Shown in pieces: positions 18,710 through 27,048 of a stretch of 64,000 nucleotides of DNA (the stretch's first letter is position 1; each line of letters begins with the position of its first letter). Below the pieces are notes generated by a model, which searched no databases, was not told the origin of the DNA, and saw nothing but the letters and a program-made list of their open reading frames with translations. Origin of the DNA: Mucilaginibacter pedocola (GTDB lineage Bacteria > Bacteroidota > Bacteroidia > Sphingobacteriales > Sphingobacteriaceae); NCBI RefSeq assembly GCF_002013915.1, contig NZ_MBTF01000001.1, forward strand, positions 682,001 through 746,000, read 5' to 3'. Both the position numbers and the translations under genes were made by a program.

Positions 18710-21124
18710 ATGATAAAGAACTACCTAAAAACCGCGTGGCGAAACATTGTACAAAACAAAGCCACCTCCTTAATAAGCGTTGCCGGGCTGGCAGTGGGCA
18801 TTTGCTGCTTTTTGCTATTGGGCACATACCTGATAAACGAACTCCGGTACGACCGCTTTCATGAAAAGGCCGATCGCATTAGCAGGCTTACGCTAAGCTA
18901 TAAATCGAGTGGCGACCCTGAGCCGGTTAAAACTCCTGTAACCCCAACTGCGCCGGTTCCTGTTTTTAAACAGCAAATTGCCGGGATAGAAGATGGCGTA
19001 CGCATTTACAATTACACCGGCGGCAGGCCTGCTGCAGTGCAATATGGCGACAAGTTGTTTTCGGAACAGAATATGCTGGTTGCAGATGCCTCTTTCTTTA
19101 AAATATTCACTTTTAAATTTGTAAAAGGCGATGCAAATTCTGCACTGTCCGGTCCATCATCAATCGTAATAAGCCAAACTACCGCTAAAAAGTATTTTGG
19201 CGACGAGGACCCCATAGGCAAAATATTAAAGGTGAACCAAACCCGCAACTTACTGGTGAGCGGTGTTATAGCCGATATACCGGAGTATTCGCAAATAAAG
19301 TTCGACATGATGGGTAACTACGCCATGCTTGATAGGTCGAAAACCAATGCCTGGGATTCAGCGAACGATTTTTCGTACTTCCTGCTAAAACCGGGTGTTG
19401 ATGCAGCGGCAGTTCAAAGCAAGATAGATGCGTTTACCAAAGACCTTTTTAAGAGTGCTAACAACAGCGATGGCGGCGTTCACTTTACTTTGGAGCCGCT
19501 TACCGGCGTGCATTTATACTCCGAGGTTGGCGGTGGTTTAGAGCCATCGGGCAATATCAAATACATTTACATTCTGGGCGTTGTTGCATTTATTTTGCTT
19601 ACGCTGGCTTGCGTCAACTTCCTGAATTTGGTTACCGCGCGTTCGTCTGAAAGGGCAAAAGAGATAGGCGTACGTAAAGTAATGGGGGCTCAGCGCAACC
19701 AATTGTTCTTCCAGTTTATTACCGAAGCTGGCATTATTACACTGGTATCGCTACTGGCGGGTGTTGCCTTTACCGGGCTCTTGTTCCCATCGTTTAGCAA
19801 TTTTAGTGGACAGCACTTAAATTTTAATACCTGGAATATCACATGGCTTTCGGGCGCGTTGGTAGCTTTATTTGTGCTGGTTACCTTATTGGCAGGCACT
19901 TACCCGTCGCTATACTTATCCGCTTTTAAACCTATCCATACACTTAAAAGCAATAGCAGCGCCGGGCAAGCAGGGGGGAATACCTTGCGTAAATCTTTAG
20001 TGGTGTTCCAGTTTGTGGTTTCAGTTTTCTTCATCATCAGCACGCTGATAGCCGGAAACCAACTGAACTATATGCAAACGCTTAACACCGGTATGAACCG
20101 CCAGCAGGTGATGGTGCTTAGCGTGGGCGGCATTCCTTACGAACAACTTGGTGCTTTTAAAAACGAACTTAGCCAACAAGCGGGCATAACAGGTGCCACA
20201 GCTTCTTATAACTCGCCGGTTAACATCACCGGTGGCTACTCTATAAATAGCGCCGACGGTAAATCTGCAGACTTCAGCTTATCGGTAACCGCTATGCCGG
20301 TAGAACGTAGCTTCATAAAAACCATGGGCATAAAACTAATAGCCGGCCGCGACCTGGAACTTAGCGACGAGCAACAGGTAATGAGGCCCGATAGCTTGCG
20401 CAAGTTCAGCTTTATTTTAAATGAAACTGCGGTTGCCGCAATGGGATGGAAGCCCGAGGAAGCCATTGGTAAAAACATAGGCATTAACGGGCGCATGGGC
20501 ACTGTTAAGGCAGTAGCTAAGGATTTCAACTTTGCATCAATGCACGAGAAAATAACGCCTATTGCTATTTTCCCGGAGTATGATTGGTTTGGTAAACTAT
20601 TGGTGAAAACCGACGGCAAAAACACGGCGAACGCCATTAAAGCCGTACAAGCCAAATGGCACGACTTTTACCCGAACACGCCTTTCGAGTACCACTTCCT
20701 GGATCAGGAATTTGAAGATATGTACAAAACCGACCAGCGCACAGGCTCTATTTTACAGGCATTCACCTTTGTTACCATATTTATCTCTTGCCTTGGCTTA
20801 TTCGGCTTAGCAGTATTTAGTACTCGCCAGCGTGTAAAAGAGATAGGTATACGCAAAGTATTAGGCGCAAATGTGATGAGCATAGTAGGCCTTATCTCGT
20901 CAGATTTTCTGAAACTGGTTGTAATTGCCGTGATAATATCATCGCCATTAGCTTACTACGCCATGAGCCGCTGGCTGGAAGATTTTGCCTTCCGTGTAGA
21001 TATATCATGGTGGGTATTTGCCATGGCTGGTGTGGCGGCTGTTGTGATAGCTTTTGTTACGGTAGGCTACCAATCGTTCAAAGCGGCACTTAGTAATCCG
21101 GTGAAGAGTCTTCGTTCGGAATAG
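18710..21124 (+). CDS. MacB/FtsX-type ABC transporter permease 4
   Basis: An 804-residue permease, fourth of the tandem set: 'TAWRNIVQNKATSLISVAGLAVGICCFLLLG' at the N-terminus, a first FtsX block after 'ARSSERAKEIGVRKVMGAQRNQLFFQF', and a second after 'RQRVKEIGIRKVLGANVMSIVGLISSDF'. The end is 'ALSNPVKSLRSE'. The long periplasmic parts have diverged from the sister genes. It is the last permease before the ATPase, separated from it by 342 bases that carry word repeats and the second copy of the conserved 42-bp element. The ATPase may therefore have its own promoter. Confidence 0.9.
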   Translation: MIKNYLKTAWRNIVQNKATSLISVAGLAVGICCFLLLGTYLINELRYDRFHEKADRISRLTLSYKSSGDPEPVKTPVTPTAPVPVFKQQIAGIEDGVRIYNYTGGRPAAVQYGDKLFSEQNMLVADASFFKIFTFKFVKGDANSALSGPSSIVISQTTAKKYFGDEDPIGKILKVNQTRNLLVSGVIADIPEYSQIKFDMMGNYAMLDRSKTNAWDSANDFSYFLLKPGVDAAAVQSKIDAFTKDLFKSANNSDGGVHFTLEPLTGVHLYSEVGGGLEPSGNIKYIYILGVVAFILLTLACVNFLNLVTARSSERAKEIGVRKVMGAQRNQLFFQFITEAGIITLVSLLAGVAFTGLLFPSFSNFSGQHLNFNTWNITWLSGALVALFVLVTLLAGTYPSLYLSAFKPIHTLKSNSSAGQAGGNTLRKSLVVFQFVVSVFFIISTLIAGNQLNYMQTLNTGMNRQQVMVLSVGGIPYEQLGAFKNELSQQAGITGATASYNSPVNITGGYSINSADGKSADFSLSVTAMPVERSFIKTMGIKLIAGRDLELSDEQQVMRPDSLRKFSFILNETAVAAMGWKPEEAIGKNIGINGRMGTVKAVAKDFNFASMHEKITPIAIFPEYDWFGKLLVKTDGKNTANAIKAVQAKWHDFYPNTPFEYHFLDQEFEDMYKTDQRTGSILQAFTFVTIFISCLGLFGLAVFSTRQRVKEIGIRKVLGANVMSIVGLISSDFLKLVVIAVIISSPLAYYAMSRWLEDFAFRVDISWWVFAMAGVAAVVIAFVTVGYQSFKAALSNPVKSLRSE

Positions 21125-21285
21125 TTTTAAGTCGTAAGTCTTAAGTTCAAAGCCTTAAGTCGCGAAGCTGTTTTTCAGCTTTGGGGCTTAGGGCTTTTTC
21201 ATTATTCAAACACGTTCAACAGACGATGCTTTTAAAGCCCAAAACTCCGTCTTCGGACTTCCGACCAAAGACTTCCGACTTCCCC
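21125..21285. repeat. Word-repeat spacer (TTAAGTC and ACTTCCGAC words)
   Basis: After the stop of permease 4 come repeated TTAAGTC/TAAGTCTTAAG words (21126-21165), an AAGCTG-loop-CAGCTT hairpin at about 21165-21181, and then ACTTCCGAC/CTTCGGACTT words at 21248-21283. These resemble the AGTCCGAAAG elements at 2.9 and 41.6 kb. Confidence 0.6.
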
Positions 21286-21327
21286 CACTGTATCATTACC
21301 GAACGCCCAGCTGTACATAAGCGTACA
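21286..21327 (+). promoter_or_regulatory. Conserved 42-bp upstream element, copy B
   Basis: This is the partner of 10952-10993, with 33 of 42 identical bases. It lies 139 bases before the ATPase start at 21467. The sequence after it is AT-rich and includes a TTTGGTATG stretch near 21380. Confidence 0.6.
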
Positions 21328-21466
21328 GTAAAACAATTGATTTTAATTATAAAATACTGTATTTCAATTGATTAAAACTTTGGTATGTTATTGATACTTT
21401 AATGCCAAAATCAAATTAAGAAATTGCAGCCAGTAAACAATTATTCATTGATCTTAAACCATTAAA

Positions 21467-22144
21467 ATGTTATCACTACAGCATATTTCGAAGTACTACC
21501 AGGTTGGGGGCAACAAAAATTACGTTATCAACGATATCAGCCTCGATGTTGACCAGGGCGAATTTGTATCTATCATGGGCCCATCGGGTTCGGGTAAATC
21601 TACCTTGCTCAATATCATTGGTATGCTTGATGAGCCATCTACCGGATTCCATTACTTCGCCGACCAGGCCGTGCATCAGTTAAAAGAAAAACAGCGTTCG
21701 GCTTTGTACAAACAGTACATCGGCTTCGTTTTCCAGGCGTACCACCTTATTGATGAGCTTACCGTTTACGAAAACATCGAAACCCCATTGATCTATCAGG
21801 ATGTGAAAGGCAGCGAACGCAAAGCTATGGTGGCCGATATGCTCGATCGTTTTAACATCGTTGGTAAAAAAGACCTTTTCCCGGCGCAGCTTTCGGGCGG
21901 GCAGCAGCAATTGGTGGGTATAGCCCGCGCGCTGATAGCCAAACCAAAACTGATATTGGCCGATGAGCCTACCGGTAACCTTAACAGTAAACAAGGTGAA
22001 GAGATAATGGAATTGTTCCGCAAATTGAACAAAGAGGACGGTGTTACCATCATCCAGGTAACACACTCCGAAAAAAATGCAGAATACGGCTCGCGTATTA
22101 TTAACCTGTTGGATGGAAGGGTAGAATCTTCAAAAAAATTCTGA
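21467..22144 (+). CDS. ABC transporter ATP-binding protein (LolD/MacB type)
   Basis: A 225-residue nucleotide-binding subunit. Walker A is 'GPSGSGKST' (38-46), the Q-loop Gln90 lies in 'GFVFQAYHLIDELTVYENIETPL', the signature is 'LSGGQQQLVGIARAL' (142-156), Walker B is 'LILADEPTG' (162-170), and the H-loop His is in 'IIQVTHS'. The 'AYHLIDELTVYENI' segment is typical of the LolD/MacB/FtsE group that drives FtsX-like permeases. The signature reads QQQLVG where QQQRVA is usual. It is the only ATPase in the cluster, so it probably serves all four permeases. The tolC-like gene follows 13 bases later. Confidence 0.93.
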   Translation: MLSLQHISKYYQVGGNKNYVINDISLDVDQGEFVSIMGPSGSGKSTLLNIIGMLDEPSTGFHYFADQAVHQLKEKQRSALYKQYIGFVFQAYHLIDELTVYENIETPLIYQDVKGSERKAMVADMLDRFNIVGKKDLFPAQLSGGQQQLVGIARALIAKPKLILADEPTGNLNSKQGEEIMELFRKLNKEDGVTIIQVTHSEKNAEYGSRIINLLDGRVESSKKF

Positions 22145-22157
22145 ACCATAACTCAAA

Positions 22158-23501
22158 ATGCGATACTTTAAATACTTAGTTTTTAGCTTAGCCCTAACTA
22201 TACCCGCGTTGGCAAATGCCCAAAGCGCCGATACCACGCTTTCGTTGCAGCAGTGCATTGATATTGCTATAAAAAACAACCTCGATGTAAAAAAGAGCGA
22301 ACTTGCCTTGCAAACCGCACAGGTAAACTCTAACCAGGCCAAAGAATACATGCTGCCCACCATTAACGGGCAGGTTGACCATAGCATCAGCAGCGGCCGC
22401 GGTATCGACCCATCTACCAATACATACGTAAACCAGTCGTTCCGCTCGGGTAACTACAATTTAAATAGCAACCTAACCCTGTTCAGTGGTTTACAAAACC
22501 TAAATAGCATTAAGCAAACTTCGCTGGCTTACCAGGCCGGTAAAATGGACCTGCAACAGGCTAAAGACCTGGTTACCATCAATGTTATTACTGCCTACCT
22601 CTCGGTATTAAACAATACCGAACTGCTTAACCAGGTAAAGAACCAGCTGGAGGTATCGAGGCAACAGGTAGACCGCCTTACCGTACTGGAAAAAGAGGGA
22701 GCCAACAAGCTACCATCAGACTTATACGACTTGAAAGGTACCTATGGTGATAATCAACTGAACGTGGTAAACACCGCCGCCACCCTTAAAACTTCAAAAC
22801 TGAGTTTATTGCAGATACTCAACATTCCATACAAGGAAAGCATTACGCTGCAACCTATTACCAATGCAGAAGAATTGGGCAAACAAACCGGCGATTCCGC
22901 AGATGAGGTGTACAACACAGCGCTTGCTCAATTGGCTTACGTAAAAGCTGCTACTTTAAGGCGCCAGAGTTCAGAAAAAGGGGTGAGCGTAGCCCGTGGT
23001 TCGTTAATGCCTACCATATCGTTATATGGCGGTTTAAGTACCAACATTTCCAGCTCGGCAAAGTTTAACGGGCAAAGCATTCCGTATTGGGATCAGTTTA
23101 AAAATAACTACGGTAAAGCTGCCGGTATCAGCCTGCGTATCCCGCTGTTGAACTACATGCAAAACCGCAACAAGGTGGCGCTGGCCAAAATTCAATTGCA
23201 GAACGATATTTATGTAGAGCAAACAACCAAAGTGCAATTGAAGCAAAATGTAGAGCAGGCCTACCTAAACATGACCTCTGCCTACGAGAAATATAATGTA
23301 TTGATAGAGCAAGTAAAAGCCTATGCCGAATCGTTCCGCACGGCCGAGATAAGGTTTAATGCAGGCGTGCTTACCTCGGTAGATTTCGTAGTGGCTAAAA
23401 ACAACCTCGACCGCACAAAAATAGGCCTGATCAACGCTACTTACAGTGTTTACATTTATAACAAAATTTTAGATTACTACCAGGGTAAATTATCATTATA
23501 A
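22158..23501 (+). CDS. TolC-family outer-membrane efflux protein
   Basis: A 447-residue protein with a signal peptide (MRYFKYLVFSLALTIPALANAQ). The mature part has the TolC pattern of two long helical repeats: 'LSLQQCIDIAIKNNLDVKKSELALQTAQ' in the first half and 'VQLKQNVEQAYLNMTSAYEKY' and 'ARFNAGVLTS'-like 'EIRFNAGVLTSVDFVVAKNNLDR' near the C-terminus. It should form a trimeric channel across the outer membrane. It is 13 bases after the ATPase and so probably cotranscribed. A complete tripartite pump would also need a periplasmic adaptor (HlyD/MacA type), which is absent between 11 and 24 kb. Confidence 0.93.
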   Translation: MRYFKYLVFSLALTIPALANAQSADTTLSLQQCIDIAIKNNLDVKKSELALQTAQVNSNQAKEYMLPTINGQVDHSISSGRGIDPSTNTYVNQSFRSGNYNLNSNLTLFSGLQNLNSIKQTSLAYQAGKMDLQQAKDLVTINVITAYLSVLNNTELLNQVKNQLEVSRQQVDRLTVLEKEGANKLPSDLYDLKGTYGDNQLNVVNTAATLKTSKLSLLQILNIPYKESITLQPITNAEELGKQTGDSADEVYNTALAQLAYVKAATLRRQSSEKGVSVARGSLMPTISLYGGLSTNISSSAKFNGQSIPYWDQFKNNYGKAAGISLRIPLLNYMQNRNKVALAKIQLQNDIYVEQTTKVQLKQNVEQAYLNMTSAYEKYNVLIEQVKAYAESFRTAEIRFNAGVLTSVDFVVAKNNLDRTKIGLINATYSVYIYNKILDYYQGKLSL

Positions 23502-23517
23502 TAAAATTTGCATTATT

Positions 23518-23538
23518 AAATGTAATTATATTACATTT
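23518..23538. promoter_or_regulatory. Perfect 9+9 bp palindrome after the tolC-like gene
   Basis: AAATGTAAT and ATTACATTT flank a three-base centre. The sequence is AT-rich with no T-run, so an operator is as likely as a transcript end. Confidence 0.5.
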
Positions 23539-23557
23539 ATCGCAGAAATCACCCGGT

Positions 23558-23590
23558 ACCCGGTACACCATTGTCAACGGTGTACCGGGT
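23558..23590. terminator. Strong 12-bp hairpin, terminator-like without U-tract
   Basis: ACCCGGTACACC (23558-23569) and GGTGTACCGGGT (23579-23590) pair perfectly with a nine-base loop. No T-tract follows immediately, so it may stabilise the 3' end of the efflux transcript or act as a regulatory hairpin. Confidence 0.5.
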
Positions 23591-23648
23591 ATTCCCAATT
23601 TAGGGGCTTTGTATTTTTCTCCGCATAAAATTTCCAAACACAAAAGCT

Positions 23649-23656
23649 TAGCTTTG
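23649..23656 (+). promoter_or_regulatory. Candidate -7 box TAGCTTTG of the barrel gene
   Basis: It fits TAnnTTTG and lies 28 bases before the ATG at 23685. The -33 element is not convincing. Confidence 0.35.
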
Positions 23657-23684
23657 TTGTTAAATCCTAAAATTTTAAAACCTT

Positions 23685-24287
23685 ATGAAAAAGTTAATAC
23701 TTGTACTTTCTGTTTTTTTAACGGGTGCTTTAGCTGCGCAGGCACAGGTTATCCCCAGCGTTCAGTTCGGCCTTAAAGGCGGTGTAAATTTAACCAGCCT
23801 GTCTACGGGTGGCAGCTCGCTTAGTGCCGATAACCGCGCCGGTTACCTTGGTGGTTTTTATGCACGCTTTGGTGCATTGGGTTTCAATTTTCAACCGGAA
23901 ATATACCTCACCAGCAAAAATGTAGACATTAACACCGGTGCCTCAACCAAAGGCAGCGCAAAATTTACCAGTATTGATGTACCGTTGTTATTGGGTGCAA
24001 AAGTTGGTGCATTAGGCATTGGCGGCAGGTTCTACGGCGGCCCATTGTTGTCGTTCGCAGTTAATAAAGATAAAAGCGTATTTAATGCGATAGGCAGCGC
24101 ATCAAGGTTCGATTATAAAGACTCTAACGTAGCCTTCCAGGTAGGTGCGGGTTTAGACATCCAGCGCTTGGGTATAGATCTTCGTTACGAAGCAGGCCTT
24201 ACCAAACAAACCTATTTTGATGGCAGCAGCGAATATAAAACCCGCGTAAGTTTATTTAATTTAAGCCTGGCTTACAGGTTGTTCTAA
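23685..24287 (+). CDS. PorT-like outer-membrane beta-barrel protein
   Basis: A 200-residue protein with a signal peptide (MKKLILVLSVFLTGALAAQAQ). It then reads 'FGLKGGVNLTSLS...NRAGYLGGFYARFGALGFNFQPEIYLTSKN', the usual eight-strand barrel pattern of the OMP_b-brl_2/PorT-like family in Bacteroidota, and ends in an aromatic strand '...FNLSLAYRLF'. It sits in the outer membrane; the specific role is unknown. A TAGCTTTG motif at 23649-23656 matches the Bacteroidota -7 box and gives a leader of about 30 bases. A strong terminator follows at 24375. Confidence 0.88.
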   Translation: MKKLILVLSVFLTGALAAQAQVIPSVQFGLKGGVNLTSLSTGGSSLSADNRAGYLGGFYARFGALGFNFQPEIYLTSKNVDINTGASTKGSAKFTSIDVPLLLGAKVGALGIGGRFYGGPLLSFAVNKDKSVFNAIGSASRFDYKDSNVAFQVGAGLDIQRLGIDLRYEAGLTKQTYFDGSSEYKTRVSLFNLSLAYRLF

Positions 24288-24307
24288 CCTTTAGAGAGTA
24301 CGGCTAA

Positions 24308-24355
24308 GTGGCTATTTAACCGCAAAGGACTCGGAAATTTAACAGAGGTTAACAG
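24308..24355. repeat. Dispersed repeat GTGGCTATTTAACCGC (copy 3)
   Basis: The exact 16-mer at 24308-24323 is shared with 6223 and (inverted) 8296. It is followed by GCAAAG and AACAGAGG words. Confidence 0.7.
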
Positions 24356-24374
24356 AAAAGAATTTAGAAACAAC

Positions 24375-24408
24375 AAAGCCGCAGAGGAAACTTTGCGGCT
24401 TTACTGTT
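24375..24408. terminator. Bidirectional rho-independent terminator
   Basis: AAAGCCGCA (24375-24383) pairs with TGCGGCTTT (24394-24402) between convergent genes; T-rich tracts lie on the downstream side. Confidence 0.75.
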
Positions 24409-24426
24409 TTGCTTGGTTTTATAATT

Positions 24427-25551
24427 TTATACAGAAGTAAGCGCAATAATAATAAGGAACACAAAAAAGCAGGCAACCGAGGTGATGAGGTACATTATTG
24501 ATACCCCGATCATTTTGCTAACCGTGCGCCAGCGGCTACGTTGGTAAAATACCCTGAATGACCGGTAAACGTACCATATTATGCCTATAAAAGTTAGCAG
24601 CTGCACCCAATCCATTACCGGTTTCTCCCAACTTTGTGGCAAAATAAGCGCTAATAGTAGGGTAGCAGTTAAAAACAAAAACACAAAGCAGTGCAGATGT
24701 ATGGAGTAAATAATATGTTCCACATACAGCTTATGGTTTTTTCGGAAAGCCACCTTTAGTATCAACGCGAACAACGGCAATATTACAAACATAATTTTGG
24801 GCGAATTATGCGTAACCGCTTCCTTCACAATTTCCTGCGGATGGCCTTGTTTGTTCCAGTCGTACCCTTTTTTAATAATGTAGCGCATCAGGAAGCCGTT
24901 GCGTTCAGCCACCGGTAATTTAGCTTGTTCAACCAAATATTCTTCGTAGGTTTTGGCTTTGGTATCGCCGCCTACAAAGTTGAAGTTGCCGCGTTCTTCG
25001 CCTTCCTCACTATCAGCATTGGCTTCTCCGTGTTGAGCTTTTGCGCTGGTGTCTTTAACTGTTTTTTCACCTGCGCCGGGAAGATAATTGGTTACCAGTC
25101 CTTTTAGTTTCTTTTTCTCCTCGGCATTCAGGCTGCCATCGTTATTAATGTCGGTAAGCAGGTTGTGTTGTAAAGTGTCTTTTAATTTTACACCGTGTTC
25201 AGCTTTCTTTTTGCCCTCGTCTACCTTCACCACATGGTTACCGTTCACTTTAAAAAACAGCACAAAGAAAACTAACGAAATAAAAATGTACATTTTAACC
25301 GGATGCAGGTATTGCGCACGGCGGCCGGCAAGGTAATCAACCGTAAGTTTGCCGGGTTGGGTAAACAGCGGTTTTAAGGTATGGAAGAACTGGTAATCGA
25401 AGTGAAAGTAATCGCTAACGGCATGGTTAAGCATGTGGCCGAAGCTTTCCTTCATCTCCAGGTTTTCCTGCCCGCAGTTATGGCAAAAGTTGCCCTGCAG
25501 GTCGGTACCGCAATTGAGGCAATTCTTCTCGTGCCTGTAATGTTTCTTCAT
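24427..25551 (-). CDS. DUF3667 domain-containing membrane protein
   Basis: A 374-residue protein. The N-terminus holds a four-Cys zinc-ribbon 'CLNCGTDLQGNFCHNCGQ' (about 11-28), followed by the DUF3667 core 'FHFDYQFFHTLKPLFTQPGKLTVDYLAGRRAQYLHPVKMYIF'. One hydrophobic segment follows at about 88-104, then a charged soluble loop of about 150 residues, and three hydrophobic segments near the C-terminus. DUF3667 proteins are widespread and uncharacterised in Bacteroidota, and no function can be read from the neighbours. It is transcribed alone and converges with the barrel gene. Confidence 0.9.
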   Translation of the reverse strand: MKKHYRHEKNCLNCGTDLQGNFCHNCGQENLEMKESFGHMLNHAVSDYFHFDYQFFHTLKPLFTQPGKLTVDYLAGRRAQYLHPVKMYIFISLVFFVLFFKVNGNHVVKVDEGKKKAEHGVKLKDTLQHNLLTDINNDGSLNAEEKKKLKGLVTNYLPGAGEKTVKDTSAKAQHGEANADSEEGEERGNFNFVGGDTKAKTYEEYLVEQAKLPVAERNGFLMRYIIKKGYDWNKQGHPQEIVKEAVTHNSPKIMFVILPLFALILKVAFRKNHKLYVEHIIYSIHLHCFVFLFLTATLLLALILPQSWEKPVMDWVQLLTFIGIIWYVYRSFRVFYQRSRWRTVSKMIGVSIMYLITSVACFFVFLIIIALTSV

Positions 25552-25636
25552 AGCTTGTTGGTAAGGTAGGGTTTTGTTAAGCTATTGCGTTTTGATCTTA
25601 TTCCTGATTCTTAACTCTTAAATCTTGACTCTAAAC

Positions 25637-26896
25637 CTAAGCGTGCTGTATAGCGTGCTCCAGTGCCTTATTATGCTTATACCTGAAAACGAACGGGAAG
25701 ATGATGGCAATAACCAAAGCATAGCCGGCAAAGCATAGCCAGATGCCGGTCCAGTTTTTTGTTTGATCGGGCAGGGTGAAGTACTTATCTATCAGCCAGC
25801 CGCTTATGTTACTGCCAAAAAAGGCTCCGAAGCCGTTCACCATCATCATGAACATACCCTGCGCACTGCCGCGAATTTCGGGCGAGGCCTGTGTTTCTAC
25901 GAACAGCGATCCGGAGATGTTAAAGAAATCGAATGCCATGCCGTAAACAATGCACGATAGGATGATCATCCAAAGCCCATCGGCCGGGTTACCGAACGCG
26001 AACAAGCCAAAGCGAAGCACCCAGGCCAGCATACTGAACAGCATTACATACTTGATACCGAATTTACGTAAGAAGAATGGAATGGCAAGGATGAATAAAG
26101 TCTCGGATATTTGCGAGATAGACATAATGATGGCCGGATATTGCACCACCTTTAAATCCTTGTATTGCGGCATAGTAGCAAAATCGTGCAGGTAGGTATC
26201 GCCATAGGCATTCGTTAGCTGTAAGGCAGCGCCAAGCAACAAAGAGAATGCAAAAAATATGGCAAATTTAGATTGCTTGAACAATGCAAAAGCATCTAAA
26301 CCTAACAGGGTATAGAAGGATTTATTACCGGTGCGTACCGCGAATGGACGGCATTTGGGCAATGTAAATGAATACAGCCCCAGTATCAATGAAATGAATG
26401 ATGCAATGTAGAACTGATTGGCAGATGTTTCGTTATGTGTTAGGCTTACTACCCACAGTGCCACTATAAAACCTACCGTTCCCCAGGTGCGGATAGGCGG
26501 GTATTCTTTTACAACATCTATATTCTGATTTTTTAGTGCCGAATAAGCTACTGTAATGGATAGCGAAAGTGTTGGCATATAGAAAGCCATGTTAAGAAGG
26601 ATAACCCAAAAAAAGGTGCCCGGATCCTGAACCATGGGCAGGCAGAACAATACACAGGCCCCGCAAATGTGCATTATGCCGTAGAGTTTTTCCGCGTTAA
26701 TAAGCCTGTCGGCAATAATACCGGTAATGGTGGGCATAAAAATAGAAGCTATGCCCATGGTGGAGAAGATTACCCCGAACTGCGCACCCGACCAATGTTT
26801 GTTTTGAAACCAATATGCACCTATCGTAAGCAGCCAGGCTCCCCAGATAAAAAATTGCATAAAATTCATCAGTATTAAGCGGAACTTAATATTCAT
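25637..26896 (-). CDS. Nucleoside:H+ symporter, MFS (NupG-like)
   Basis: A 419-residue 12-TM major facilitator protein of the nucleoside-proton symporter family. Markers are the opening 'MNFMQFFIWGAWLLTIGAYW', the loop 'GIIADRLINAEKLYGIMHICGA', and 'EYPPIRTWGTVGFIVALW' with its conserved Arg-Thr-Trp-Gly. The C-terminal half has 'EIRGSAQGMFMMMVNGFGAFFGS'. It should import nucleosides across the inner membrane with protons. Many Bacteroidota paralogues sit in sugar or purine catabolism loci, but this one has no catabolic neighbour, so substrate range is open. Confidence 0.9.
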   Translation of the reverse strand: MNIKFRLILMNFMQFFIWGAWLLTIGAYWFQNKHWSGAQFGVIFSTMGIASIFMPTITGIIADRLINAEKLYGIMHICGACVLFCLPMVQDPGTFFWVILLNMAFYMPTLSLSITVAYSALKNQNIDVVKEYPPIRTWGTVGFIVALWVVSLTHNETSANQFYIASFISLILGLYSFTLPKCRPFAVRTGNKSFYTLLGLDAFALFKQSKFAIFFAFSLLLGAALQLTNAYGDTYLHDFATMPQYKDLKVVQYPAIIMSISQISETLFILAIPFFLRKFGIKYVMLFSMLAWVLRFGLFAFGNPADGLWMIILSCIVYGMAFDFFNISGSLFVETQASPEIRGSAQGMFMMMVNGFGAFFGSNISGWLIDKYFTLPDQTKNWTGIWLCFAGYALVIAIIFPFVFRYKHNKALEHAIQHA

Positions 26897-26983
26897 ACAG
26901 CACAGTTTAAGATCAGTATTAGAAACGTGTTAAAAAAACTCCTGAAAGTAGGGAAATTAATTTAAAGCATGCTGCTGAAAATC

Positions 26984-27020
26984 AAAAAAGCCCGAATTTC
27001 ATTCGGAAATTCGGGCTTTA
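26984..27020 (-). terminator. Rho-independent terminator of the etf operon
   Basis: AAAGCCCGAATTT (26987-26999) and AAATTCGGGCTTT (27007-27019) form a 13-bp stem. On the minus strand it is followed by TTTTTT, downstream of the bifunctional nuclease gene. Confidence 0.88.
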
Positions 27021-27048
27021 AATGCAATTATCTTGTGGCAAGTAATCG

